This document shows positions 28,568 to 38,594 of a DNA stretch of 64,000 bases, piece after piece. The notes below the pieces were generated by a model that saw only the letters and a list, made by a program, of their open reading frames with translations, was not told where the DNA came from and did not search any database. Position 1 is the stretch's first letter. Every line of letters starts with the position of its first letter. The stretch is from contig JAKPUQ010000059.1 of NCBI GenBank assembly GCA_029572815.1, positions 1 to 64,000 on the forward strand, in the 5' to 3' direction. Position numbers and translations under genes: made by a program. The stretch is from Bacillota bacterium (GTDB lineage Bacteria; Bacillota; Clostridia; Oscillospirales; Ruminococcaceae).

Positions 28568-30316
28568 ATGGAAAATATAACTGTTAAAATCAACGGTGTT
28601 GAATTAGAAGTCCCCAAGGGCACTACTGTTCTTGAAGCTGCTCACATGGCCGGCTTTGAAATTCCTACACTTTGCTACATGAAGGAGATCAACGAGATCG
28701 GCGCCTGCCGTATCTGCGTTACAGAGGTAAACGAGGGCAGAGGCTTCCGTCTCGTAGCAGGCTGCGTGTATCCCTGTTCCAACAACATGGAGATCCTCAC
28801 AAGCTCACCCAAGGTCATCGAGTCAAGAAAGAGAACTCTCGAGCTCATTCTTTCAACTCATGACAGAAAGTGCCTCTCCTGCGTAAGAAGCGGCAACTGT
28901 GAGCTCCAGAAGCTTGCTAAGGATTACGGCGTTGAGGACGCTACTGTATACGACGGCATCAAGAACGAGTATGAGGTAGACAACTCAGCTGCACATATGT
29001 ACCGTGACAACAACAAGTGTATCCTTTGCCGCCGCTGCGTAGCAGTTTGTGCAAAGACACAGGGTATCGGCGTTATCGGTGCTAACGAGAGAGGCTTCAA
29101 GACATACATCGGTTCTGCATTTGACATGGGTCTCGGCGAGACAAGCTGTGTATCCTGCGGTCAGTGTATCGCTGTTTGTCCTGTTGGCGCACTCTCAGAA
29201 AAGGATTACACCAAGGAAGTTCTGGCAGCTATCGCTGATCCCGAGAAGACTGTTCTCGTTCAGACAGCTCCTGCTGTTCGTGCAGGTCTCGGCGAGTGCT
29301 TCGGCAATCCTATCGGTACAAACGTTGAAGGTAAGATGGCAGCTGCTCTCCGCAGACTGGGCTTCGACAAGGTATTCGATACAGATTTTGCTGCTGACCT
29401 CACTATCATGGAAGAGGCTAACGAGTTCCTGGATCGTTTCGCAAACGGCGGAACACTTCCTCTCATCACATCATGCTCACCCGGATGGGTCAAGTTCTGT
29501 GAGCACTACTATCCCGATCTTCTCGATCACCTTTCTTCATGTAAGTCTCCTCAGCAGATGTTCGGTGCAACTGCAAAGACATACTACGCTCAGAAGATGG
29601 GTATCGATCCCAAGAACATCGTTATGGTATCTATCATGCCTTGTACAGCTAAGAAATTCGAGATCGGCAGACCCGATCAGAGTGCTGCTGGCGTACCTGA
29701 TGTTGATTACGCTCTTACAACCCGCGAGCTCGGCAGAATGATCGAGCGTGCAGGTATCCTGTTCAACTCACTTCCCGATGAGAAGTTCGATGATCCGCTT
29801 GGAATCTCAACAGGTGCAGGCGTTATCTTCGGTGCAACAGGCGGTGTTATGGAGGCTGCTCTCAGAACAGCTGTATACACACTCACAGGCGAGAACGTAA
29901 CAGATCTCCCCGAGGTTCGTGGTACAAAGGCTATCAAGGAAGCTACATACAACGTTGCAGGCAACGATGTCAAGGTTATAGTAACCAGCGGTCTTGCTAA
30001 CGCAAGAAAGGTTCTCGATGACATCAGAGCAGGCAAGTGCGACGCTCAGTTCGTTGAAGTTATGGCTTGTCCCGGCGGCTGTGTAAACGGCGGCGGTCAG
30101 CCTCAGGTTCCCATGGGCGTAAGAAACTTTGTTGACATCAGAGAAGAGAGAGCTAAGGTTCTCTACAACCTCGACAAGTCAATGCCTCTCAGACAGTCTC
30201 ACGAAAACCCTGCTATCAAGAAGGTTTACGAGGAGTTCTTTGAGAAGCCCGGCAGCCACAAGGCTCATGAGGTTCTTCACACATCTTACGTTAAGAGAAA
30301 AGTTAACGAGATATGA
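28568..30316 (+). CDS. hydA: [FeFe]-hydrogenase catalytic subunit
   Basis: H-cluster motifs TSCSPGWVKFCE, MPCTAKKFE, MACPGGCVNGGGQP; N-terminal 2Fe-2S and 4Fe-4S motifs. Confidence 0.97.
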   Translation: MENITVKINGVELEVPKGTTVLEAAHMAGFEIPTLCYMKEINEIGACRICVTEVNEGRGFRLVAGCVYPCSNNMEILTSSPKVIESRKRTLELILSTHDRKCLSCVRSGNCELQKLAKDYGVEDATVYDGIKNEYEVDNSAAHMYRDNNKCILCRRCVAVCAKTQGIGVIGANERGFKTYIGSAFDMGLGETSCVSCGQCIAVCPVGALSEKDYTKEVLAAIADPEKTVLVQTAPAVRAGLGECFGNPIGTNVEGKMAAALRRLGFDKVFDTDFAADLTIMEEANEFLDRFANGGTLPLITSCSPGWVKFCEHYYPDLLDHLSSCKSPQQMFGATAKTYYAQKMGIDPKNIVMVSIMPCTAKKFEIGRPDQSAAGVPDVDYALTTRELGRMIERAGILFNSLPDEKFDDPLGISTGAGVIFGATGGVMEAALRTAVYTLTGENVTDLPEVRGTKAIKEATYNVAGNDVKVIVTSGLANARKVLDDIRAGKCDAQFVEVMACPGGCVNGGGQPQVPMGVRNFVDIREERAKVLYNLDKSMPLRQSHENPAIKKVYEEFFEKPGSHKAHEVLHTSYVKRKVNEI

Positions 30317-30334
30317 TAAAAAGCTGAATTCATT

Positions 30335-30366
30335 GAGGGCGGACAAATTTGTCCGCCCTTCTTTAT
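30335..30366 (+). terminator. Intrinsic terminator
   Basis: GAGGGCGGACAAA-TTTGTCCGCCCTTC then TTTATT. Confidence 0.85.
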
Positions 30367-30394
30367 TGACATGAACAGCGCAAAGTGTTATAAT
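30366..30394 (+). promoter_or_regulatory. Promoter of the small zinc-ribbon-like gene
   Basis: TTGACA, 17-nt spacer, TATAAT. Confidence 0.75.
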
Positions 30395-30423
30395 TGTAAT
30401 ATCTTAATTTAGGGGGAAACAAT

Positions 30424-30651
30424 ATGGATAACGTATGTGAATTCTGCGCGGCAAAGGTAGTATCAGGAACTCTCGTTACACCCTACGCTGTCCAGTTCTA
30501 TCCTGAAGGTGAGGAGCAGAAGCTGAAGCCAAAGAGGAGCCAGGTCATCTGTGATGCCTGTCCGCGCTGCGGCCATATCCAGAACCTTCGGCTGAAAAAT
30601 CCTGAGAATATAATGAAATACCGTTATACTATCCCGGGGGAGATCGTATAA
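30424..30651 (+). CDS. Small zinc-ribbon-like protein
   Basis: 75 aa, CEFC...CDACPRCGHIQ cysteine pairs. Confidence 0.75.
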   Translation: MDNVCEFCAAKVVSGTLVTPYAVQFYPEGEEQKLKPKRSQVICDACPRCGHIQNLRLKNPENIMKYRYTIPGEIV

Positions 30652-30695
30652 TAAAAAAATAACTGCACATAATACTTCCAAAAGGAGGTATTATC

Positions 30696-31313
30696 ATGCA
30701 GACAAATTTTACAGAAAGTCAGACCCGTATCAATCTTATGCGAGCCTTTGCAGGTGAGTGCCAGTCACGGCAGAGGTATTATCAGGCTGCCCTTACCGCC
30801 CAGCAGCAGAAGCTGGTGGGACTTGAGCGGATGTTCCGTTTCACTGCCGAGCAGGAGGAGCGCCATGCAATGGTGTTCTGGAAGCTGCTGAAGGAGGGTA
30901 CAGGACAGGATATAGATATCTCAGCTGGATTTCCTGCTGAGGTAACGGAGGAGATACAGAAGCTCCTTGACGCTTCCGAAAGGGAGGAAAAGAAGGAGTT
31001 TTCAGTGGTCTATCCCGATTTTGCACGAATTGCTGCCGAGGAAGGATTTACCGAGGCTGCGTCCAAATTCAGAATGATTGCTGACATTGAGAACAGCCAC
31101 AGAGCACGGTTCAGATACTACGGTGAGCTTTACCGCAGCGGTATGCTTTTCCGAAGCAATGACACCGAGCGGTGCTGGATCTGCCTTAACTGCGGACACA
31201 TCCACAAAGGCAGTGAGCCGCCACAGGAGTGTCCTGTGTGCAGGGCAGAGCAGGGATACTTTATACGCCGTGAGGAAGCGGCATTCACTTCCTGCGATAC
31301 TGTTTCGGCATAA
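30696..31313 (+). CDS. Rubrerythrin
   Basis: ESQTRINLMRAFAGECQSRQRYYQAA; EQEERHAMVF; C-terminal rubredoxin-like CLNCGHIHKGSEPPQECPVC. Confidence 0.94.
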   Translation: MQTNFTESQTRINLMRAFAGECQSRQRYYQAALTAQQQKLVGLERMFRFTAEQEERHAMVFWKLLKEGTGQDIDISAGFPAEVTEEIQKLLDASEREEKKEFSVVYPDFARIAAEEGFTEAASKFRMIADIENSHRARFRYYGELYRSGMLFRSNDTERCWICLNCGHIHKGSEPPQECPVCRAEQGYFIRREEAAFTSCDTVSA

Positions 31314-31338
31314 AACTATTACAGGATAAAAAACGACA

Positions 31339-31372
31339 AAAATAGCCCCGGGCTGGCCTCGGGGCTGTACTT
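31339..31372. terminator. Intrinsic terminator
   Basis: AGCCCCGGG-ctgg-CCTCGGGGCT. Confidence 0.7.
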
Positions 31373-31393
31373 CTGTATAAATGAGTTATGTTC

Positions 31394-32753
31394 TCATTCC
31401 TTATGCTGATTTTTCAGCTTTTTCATCAACACCAGGAACACAATGAGCTCGGTCAGGAATGTGACTGCCCAGGATATGGCGTAGGAAAGATACAGGCTCT
31501 TGATTGAGTGATATTGCGGTATCCTGAAAACAACATATATCCAGCCCAGACGTATTCCCACAACTCCCGCAATGGTTATGAGCACGGGAGTTACGGAGCT
31601 CCCCCAGACCGCGGATAAGTCCCGTGGTAACGTCCATGAGTCCGCAGAGGAAGTAGGGGAGCATGATGTATGTCATTCTCACAAGACCGTACTTTATGGC
31701 TTCCTCTGAGTCGGTGATATAGATGCCCAGGAGAGGCTTCCCGAAGAACAGTGCGGTGACGCCCAGTGCAGCGCCTGTGCAGAAGACGGCTATAAGGCAT
31801 ATCCACATTATCTTGCGGATACGGTCAAATTTGCCTGCACCGAAGTTCTGTCCCGTGAAATTCAGAGCGGTCTGACTGTAGGAGTTCATGGATGTGTACA
31901 CGAAGCCCTCGATGTTCTGAGCGGCTGCGTTGCCCGAGTTTACGATAGGTCCGAAGGAGTTTATTGAGGACTGGATTATAACATTTGATGCGGAGAACAG
32001 TGCACCCTGAACACCTGCGGGGAAGCCTATCTGTATTATCCTTTTAAGCTGTCTGCCGTAGATGTGCATCTTCCGGAGGTCAAGTTTACAGGCGTCCTCG
32101 CGCTTCATGAGAGCGCGGAGTATAAGTAGTGCGGACAGTATCTGTGATATGGTGGTGGCGAGAGCAACTCCCGCAACATTCATTTTAAACACGATAACGA
32201 ACAGCAGATTGAGGAGCACATTGAGAACTCCCGCCGCTGTAAGGTAGTAGAGTGGGCTCTTTGTATCGCCGGCGGCGCGGAGGATAGCCGAGCCGAAGTT
32301 GTATATCATGCTGGCGATGGTTCCGCAGAAGTAAATACGCATATAAGATGTGGCGAGATGAAGCTGTTCGTCAGGTGTGTCCATAAGCCTCAGGAAAGTT
32401 CCTGAAAAGAGCACTCCCACCAGTGTGAGAACAGCTCCGCTTACAATAGCTGTGGGGATAGCAGTATGGACCGTCCTGTGAACGTCCTCATTTCTTCCCG
32501 AGCCGAGACCGTGAGCCACGGTAACGCCTGCGCCAACAGAAAGACCTATGAAAAGGTTTACCAAAAGGTTGATGATAGAGCCCGTAGAGCCAACGGCTCC
32601 CACGGAATTGCTTCCGCAGCAGCGACCTACAACAACAAGGTCTGCGGCGTTGAACAGGAGCTGGAGAACTCCCGTAAGTATAATGGGGATAGTGTAGAGT
32701 ATTATCCTGCTGACCAGAGGGCCCTCACACATATCCGCTGCTTTTCTTGGCAT
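31394..32753 (-). pseudogene. MATE family efflux transporter, single-base frameshift near the C-terminus
   Basis: MPRKAADMCEGPLVSRIILYTIPIILTGVLQLLFNAADLVVVGR...; removing one G from the run in ctgGGGGagctcc restores GLGSSVTPVLITIAGVVGIRLGWIYVVFRIPQYHSIKSLYLSYAISWAVTFLTELIVFLVLMKKLKNQHKE*. Confidence 0.85.
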
Positions 32754-32831
32754 AAAAAGACTCCGTTCTGCCGCATATTATAGCGCTGCGGCGGCGCATA
32801 AGGGCGCAAAAAAGCCCCCGAAGGGACTTTC

Positions 32832-33467
32832 TTATGTGTTTCCGTTTTTTCTGATCCTTGCGATCTCCTGATCCTTTTTCCACAGGAAGCTTATATGAGC
32901 CTCCGTACCGTTCTGGATCCGCTTGAAGTTTTCTATATGCTTGAAAAGTATGATAAGTGAGACTGCTGAGAGTATTGCGGTGCCGATAGGATCACCTGTG
33001 AGCAGGGCATATATCATGGTGAATATCACCGAGCCTGTAACAGGTACTATGCAGACATAATCCATTGAAAATCCGAGAACTATCTCGAATAAAAGGAGAA
33101 GAAGAAATACCAAAGGATTGAAGGCGAGTATGGTGCCGCCTAAAGAGGCGAGACCCTTGCCGCCGTGGAATTTCATAAGTACGGGGAAGATATGTCCCAG
33201 GATACAGCAGGAACCGGAGAGTATCTTCGCAAATTTGAGCTGCGGGAAAAAGTAAGCAGCGATAAGAGAAGCTGCAACAGCCTTTGCGATGTCAAAGAGA
33301 GCAACGAAAAGGCCCGCCTTTTTTCCGATAGTGATGACAGTGTTTGAAGCGCCTGCATTGCCCGAGCCTCTCTGTCTTATGTCGAAGCCCTTGAATTTGG
33401 CGATAATGAATGCAGGGTTGATGTTGCCGAAAAAGTAACCGATAAGAGCGCAGAGTGCGACCTGCAT
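32832..33467 (-). CDS. plsY: Acyl-phosphate:glycerol-3-phosphate acyltransferase PlsY
   Basis: GYFFGNINPAFIIAKFKGFDIRQRGSGNAGASN; FPVLMKFHGGKGLAS. Confidence 0.96.
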   Translation of the reverse strand: MQVALCALIGYFFGNINPAFIIAKFKGFDIRQRGSGNAGASNTVITIGKKAGLFVALFDIAKAVAASLIAAYFFPQLKFAKILSGSCCILGHIFPVLMKFHGGKGLASLGGTILAFNPLVFLLLLLFEIVLGFSMDYVCIVPVTGSVIFTMIYALLTGDPIGTAILSAVSLIILFKHIENFKRIQNGTEAHISFLWKKDQEIARIRKNGNT

Positions 33468-33702
33468 AAAAACCCCCTCCGTGAAATAAAAACAAAAGGA
33501 CGGATCGTTAAATTAATGTCGAACTGACCTTACATACAATATTATAATATCATATTTACGTTTAAATGTAAAGTACCCTTTCTGATTTTTTTAGAAAATC
33601 AAAGGTTAAAATAAAAAAATAAATACTTTCTGTTTCGTATAGGCAGGGAACTGCGATTAGAGTATATGAAGGGGAAAGAATTCATGCGCATGATCAGGAG
33701 AG

Positions 33703-34266
33703 ATGAAAATGACAGATAATGAACTTCAGCATCTGCTGAAGGCTGAACCGGAAAAGGGTCAGCGTGCGTTTTATGACAAATACTTCAATTATGTGTATAC
33801 CATCGTGTTTGCAAAACTGAAGTCAGCGGCGTCTATGGAGGATGTGGACGAGTGTGTGGGAGATGTCTTCGCACAGTGCTTCATCTTCTTTGACAAGCAG
33901 GAGGTCATTCAGGGAAATCTGAAGGCTTTTACGGCTTCCGTTGCAAGACGAAAGGCGGTAGATACATACCGAAGAGTCGTAAGACACAGCAGTAACATAC
34001 CAATAGATGACGCGGGAGAACTGGACTCAGGGGAGAATATTGAGCGTTCAGCCGAGGAGTCGGAGCTTAGAAAGCTGCTCTACGATAAGGTGGAGGAGCT
34101 GGGCGAGCCTGACTCAACAATAATCATACAGAAATACTTTTTCGGCAGGAGCTCAAAGGAGATCGCAGAGATAGTGCAGATCTCATCGGATAATGTCAGA
34201 GCGAGGTGCAGCAGGGCTGTAAAGCGTCTGAAGGATGTACTGCTGGCAGCAGGCTTCACAAGATAG
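33703..34266 (+). CDS. Sigma-70 family (ECF-like) RNA polymerase sigma factor
   Basis: AFYDKYFNYVYTIVFAKLKSAASMEDVDECVGDVFAQCF; IIIQKYFFGRSSKEIAEIVQISSDNVRARCSRAVKRLKD. Confidence 0.9.
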   Translation: MKMTDNELQHLLKAEPEKGQRAFYDKYFNYVYTIVFAKLKSAASMEDVDECVGDVFAQCFIFFDKQEVIQGNLKAFTASVARRKAVDTYRRVVRHSSNIPIDDAGELDSGENIERSAEESELRKLLYDKVEELGEPDSTIIIQKYFFGRSSKEIAEIVQISSDNVRARCSRAVKRLKDVLLAAGFTR

Positions 34267-34277
34267 GAGGAGAAGCT

Positions 34278-36215
34278 ATGAAGGATAAACTTGAATACCT
34301 GTTCAGCGAGAAGGACGGTGATATAGAGAGAGTCGCAGAGAGATATACTGCGGCGGGGAACAAAGAGAAAGAAAAAATATATGACATTACAAGAAAGAAA
34401 TACAATGCACTGAGAGAGGAGGAAGCAAATACCTCTGAGGACGGCTTTATAAAGGAAGCTGAAGGTGTTGAGCGATATTCACGTCCCAGGTGGATACGCA
34501 TGGTAAGTGCGGCGGCTGCGGCGGTAATGCTCATCACAGGCGTCTGCGGCGGAGTTTTCCTTACAAGATCAAAGAGAGTAGACAGGATAGATATTGACTC
34601 AAGCCAGTTTGCTGAGACCGTTACCGCTAAGGAAGTGACTACCATTACCGATGACGGCGAGATCGTCAGGGTGGACATGGATAAGGTCGTGGATAAGCTT
34701 ACGGATGGACTGGAGCATATCCACAAAGCTATGGAGCAGGAAGGCGTTGATATTGATGACAGCCTGACATTCATCAGCACTATTGATGCAAACGCTCCTT
34801 CCTATATAAACTATTACCGCGTTACCGATGAAAAGCTTGATACTTTTGATGAATATGAGATGATAATGGAGTCCACTTACAGCAGCAATACCCGTGAGAA
34901 GTATATGGGCGGAGATATGAGCGAACACGAGAACGGTGTAGGATTCAATGACGCAAGCTTTATAAAGCAGAACCTGCGGGCGTTCATAATCTATAACGAT
35001 AATATCTATTCCGAAGCATTTGTACAGCCCAATGCAAGCTATTCATCCAATTTTGCAAAGACATTCAACTTCAGCAATTATGAGCTTATTTCCTCGGAGT
35101 TTCCTGCCGACGATGAGGAACGCATAAGGGGACTCATTGAAGACGGACTCCTTGACGATGGTCTTGAGACCATGACCTGCAAGAGGATATACCAGCGCAA
35201 GGACGGTACAAGAGTAAGAGCTGAGCTTATCCTTGTCAACGAGGATAACGCATGGAAGATTGGTTCGTATAACGTTGGAGAGAATATTGAGGATCAGGTC
35301 GTGACCACAACAGCAGTGACCACAGCTCCCGTTACAACTGCGCCTGTAAATACTGACAGCGGAGAGTTCGGCGAGCTCCAGATGCACCAGGAACCTGTAT
35401 TCGCAAACGAAGATGAGGCAAATGCGCTCCTCGATGAAGTGAACTATGGCTGGGAGAACGGCATTTATCCGTTCCAGAAGGTGGATACAGAGAAGTATAC
35501 ACAGCAGATATGGAACGCTGTTTCATACGATGAACTGAATACCCTTGAGAACAAGAGCTATATTTATCATATATCGGTAAATTCATTCCGCTATTTTGAT
35601 ACTGCTGATGTATTGTACACCATAAACACAGATGGTACAAACAGAAAATGGGACAGAAGCGAGCATATCATCGCAGATAACCGTGCTCAGTATTTCCATA
35701 TAGATTCTAAAACTGAATCAAGCTGTTTAAATGAGGATTCCATAAAGTGCTATTACGGAAACAAGTGGACAGAAGTGAATAATCTCGATATGACATATAA
35801 TACCTATGAATCATCATCTCCCGCTTATGAACTGAATTATGTTCCTGATAATTATCGCGTAATAGATTACACTGACGGCATAAGCGGCTGGGGAAAGGTC
35901 TATGGATCTTCACTTTTAGAGAGCGTTGATGTTGATTGCTTATATTCATACCCTGATGCCCTGTTTAATTTTGATGACTGGTATGTTGAGGGGGTAGAAG
36001 AGATACTCGGCAGACAGTGCGTTGCTATCAGAATTGAGCAGTCGGCTTACTCAAATCAGATGCTCATTGATATGAGGACGGGTATCGTTATGAGATATAC
36101 CGCGGTTCACGGAACAGACGGAGTGAACAGTATGAAGGTGACAAATCTTGAACTCAATAACCCGGTCGAGCACAATGAGATCAACCTGACAGGCTATTCC
36201 AGAAGAGAAGAATGA
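34278..36215 (+). CDS. Single-TM membrane protein, putative anti-sigma partner with large extracytoplasmic region
   Basis: aggaggagaagctATG; N-terminal cytoplasmic region, WIRMVSAAAAAVMLITGVCGGVFLT TM helix, TTTAVTTAPVTTAPVNT linker. Confidence 0.8.
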   Translation: MKDKLEYLFSEKDGDIERVAERYTAAGNKEKEKIYDITRKKYNALREEEANTSEDGFIKEAEGVERYSRPRWIRMVSAAAAAVMLITGVCGGVFLTRSKRVDRIDIDSSQFAETVTAKEVTTITDDGEIVRVDMDKVVDKLTDGLEHIHKAMEQEGVDIDDSLTFISTIDANAPSYINYYRVTDEKLDTFDEYEMIMESTYSSNTREKYMGGDMSEHENGVGFNDASFIKQNLRAFIIYNDNIYSEAFVQPNASYSSNFAKTFNFSNYELISSEFPADDEERIRGLIEDGLLDDGLETMTCKRIYQRKDGTRVRAELILVNEDNAWKIGSYNVGENIEDQVVTTTAVTTAPVTTAPVNTDSGEFGELQMHQEPVFANEDEANALLDEVNYGWENGIYPFQKVDTEKYTQQIWNAVSYDELNTLENKSYIYHISVNSFRYFDTADVLYTINTDGTNRKWDRSEHIIADNRAQYFHIDSKTESSCLNEDSIKCYYGNKWTEVNNLDMTYNTYESSSPAYELNYVPDNYRVIDYTDGISGWGKVYGSSLLESVDVDCLYSYPDALFNFDDWYVEGVEEILGRQCVAIRIEQSAYSNQMLIDMRTGIVMRYTAVHGTDGVNSMKVTNLELNNPVEHNEINLTGYSRREE

Positions 36216-36225
36216 TAATGAAAAA

Positions 36226-36262
36226 GATCCCCTCTGCATAATGCAAAGGGGATCGCTTTTTT
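36226..36262. terminator. Bidirectional terminator
   Basis: AGATCCCCTctGCAtaaTGCaaAGGGGATC then GCTTTTTT. Confidence 0.7.
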
Positions 36263-37214
36263 AAAGTAATTCAATAAGCTGGCTGCGGACACCGTCAAGA
36301 CGACGGTCGGAAAGACCAAAGTCCATAGCCTTGTAGTTCCATGCGGCTCTGCCGATGCCGTGCTTTCTGAATACGGAGTTTATAGTTCTGAACCATTTTA
36401 CGGTATCCTCGGGACTTACCACATCTATGCAGCCGTACTCGCCGCAGTAGAGACCGCTTCCGTTCTCCTCAGCCTTGGCAATGGCAGTTGAGAAAAGCTC
36501 CTCAAAGTACTCGGGAGAGGTAACGCTGTTCTCAAAGGGGATACGCTCCTTGGGGTCGATAGCGGTAGTCCAGTATGCACCCTGATGGGTGAACTTCAGG
36601 GGCTCATAGCAGTGCATATTGTAGATGACGTTGCTGTCGAAGGGCTCGTCCAGGAACTGAACTGTATCGGCACTGTTATTGTGGTAGCTTCCCACAAGGA
36701 TAAGTATATCGGGAGCTATCTTCCTGATACGCTTTATGCACTCCTTGGCGATCATGTTCCACTTGTCTATGAACTCGGCATCGGTGACCTCGTTGAGAAG
36801 CTCAAATGCAGCATTGGGAGCAAGAGAGCCGTAGCGCCGTGCTACTTCCTCCCACAGGCGGTAGAAACGCTCCTGATATTCTGCACTGTCGAAGAAACCG
36901 CTCTCGCTCTCTCCGTAGTAATCAAAGGAAAAGCCGGCAGTCTTATGCAGGTCAAGGATAATGTTGAGATCGTTCTTTTTAGCGCAGGAAACAGCCTTGT
37001 CCAGATAGGCAAAACCCTCATCACTGAAAGACCCGTCGGAGTTCTCTATTATATTATAATCGAAGGGAACACGCACATGATCTGCTCCCCACGACGCGAT
37101 CACTTCAAAGTCATTTTCGCAGACGAAGGTGTCCAGGTGTTCCTTTTCATAGCTGCACTGCGAGAGCCAGCCGCCTAAATTAACGCCTTTATTGAAACCA
37201 TTTATTTTTTTCAT
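36261..37214 (-). CDS. Glycoside hydrolase family 5-like protein (no signal peptide)
   Basis: MKKINGFNKGVNLGGWLSQCSYEKEHLD; FELLNEVTD; GLYCGEYGCID. Confidence 0.9.
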   Translation of the reverse strand: MKKINGFNKGVNLGGWLSQCSYEKEHLDTFVCENDFEVIASWGADHVRVPFDYNIIENSDGSFSDEGFAYLDKAVSCAKKNDLNIILDLHKTAGFSFDYYGESESGFFDSAEYQERFYRLWEEVARRYGSLAPNAAFELLNEVTDAEFIDKWNMIAKECIKRIRKIAPDILILVGSYHNNSADTVQFLDEPFDSNVIYNMHCYEPLKFTHQGAYWTTAIDPKERIPFENSVTSPEYFEELFSTAIAKAEENGSGLYCGEYGCIDVVSPEDTVKWFRTINSVFRKHGIGRAAWNYKAMDFGLSDRRLDGVRSQLIELL

Positions 37215-37309
37215 CTCATATCGCCTCCTGTATACAGTATAGCAGACTGAGTAAGAAAAATATACATGAATAATGTAAAAAATAGTAAATTTATGATATA
37301 TCAGCACTG

Positions 37310-38324
37310 CTCTGCAAAAAAACGACAGTGAGCGCCGGTACAAGCTGGAACAGCAGCAGCGAGCCCTTGAACGTGAGATCAGGAAGGCTAAGCGCAAGGT
37401 CGAGGGCTTCACGGATCCCGAGAACATCAAGAAGGCAAAGGCAGACCTGAGAAAAGCTCAGAAGGAACTGAAAGACTTCATCGACAAGGTCAATGCTGAT
37501 GAGGGCGAGACTGTTCTCAGGCGTGACGAGGGCAAGGAGAAGGTGTATGAGGGAGAGGTAAAGCCTGAGTACAAGACCGAGCCGCCTGTCAGCGACGCTC
37601 CTGTTCCCGATGGCAAGGCTGTTGAGGTCACTGTCAGCGAGCCTGAGAAGGCGGAGGGGCTTATACTGAGGTTAAAGTTCCAAAGCCTGATGATAAGTCA
37701 CAGAGTTATCGCCCTGTCGTTCTTAACGAAGATGATGAGGTCACAACTACTCGTGATTATGAAGTTAAGGCTCACAAGGCTGAAAATACTCAGAATGAGG
37801 TTTACGTTTCTGAGAATGTTGACATTAAACCTAAGAAGCTGCATCAGATAGACAGACACATTTCGGAAGCTCTTGATAGAATGGGAATATCTGAAACGGA
37901 TAATCTTCCAAAAGTGCTTGTTGTCAGCCGTGAAGATATAGCCAAAACGGATATAGCTTTATATCGTGCTATCGAAAATCTATTGCTTATTTGTGAAGAT
38001 TTTGCGGTTTATAAGCCACAGGATATGCCTGCTGTAATGAAACAGCTTGCGTGTGGTGAAAATGATCTGAGTTCGTACATTCACGAATTGTACCATTGGG
38101 TAGATGCAGAAGAATTCAGGAGAAAAAATGGCGCAGTTACAGAAGAAAAATACGACGAATATATCAATTTTATCAATAGCAAGGCAAAAAAGAGACTTGA
38201 CAAACTTGCTGATAAAGGATATAATATTCTTGTAAGTAAGTATGCAAGAGATAAAGTTATTTTTCAGCAGTTTTATGAGATTTACACTGAATTCAGAACA
38301 TTTAGTTTGTTAGGAGGCGAGTAA
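37310..38324 (+). pseudogene. Prophage minor head protein C-terminal fragment with HELYH-motif domain, frameshifted
   Basis: Frame 1 NDSERRYKLEQQQRALEREIRKAKRKVEGFTDPENIKKAKADLRKAQKELKDFIDK...; adding one G in GAGGGGC (about 37658) continues into frame 3 AYTEVKVPKPDDKSQSYRPVVLNEDDE...LSSYIHELYHWVDAEEFRRKNG...FRTFSLLGGE*. Confidence 0.65.
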
Positions 38325-38325
38325 T

Positions 38326-38505
38326 ATGCGCAGTATAATGCAGGGCAGAGAGTTAGAATTATACAATAAAGTTGAGCCTTATATTGTTTACCCACTACAG
38401 AATGGCAGAGGTATTCGCAGTGATGCTCCGCCTGAGGCTGTTGAGGCTTACGAAGAGCTTATAAAAATTGATAAAGCCAAGAAGAGGATACCATACGACA
38501 ATTGA
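38326..38505 (+). CDS. Small 59-aa protein directly downstream of the HELYH ORF
   Basis: MRSIMQGRELELYNKVEPYIVYPLQNGRGIRSDAPPEAVEAYEELIKIDKAKKRIPYDN; SD taggaggcgag; starts 1 nt after the upstream stop. Confidence 0.65.
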   Translation: MRSIMQGRELELYNKVEPYIVYPLQNGRGIRSDAPPEAVEAYEELIKIDKAKKRIPYDN

Positions 38506-38539
38506 TTTAGCGGTTCGGGTAGAGATATTCGGACAGATA

Positions 38540-38566
38540 AACCGTCTAAGGAATTAGGCGGTTTTC
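38540..38566 (+). terminator. Intrinsic terminator
   Basis: AACCGTCTA-aggaat-TAGGCGGTT then TTCTT. Confidence 0.6.
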
Positions 38567-38594
38567 TTATACCCATTTGAAGGAGGTGAGGAGA

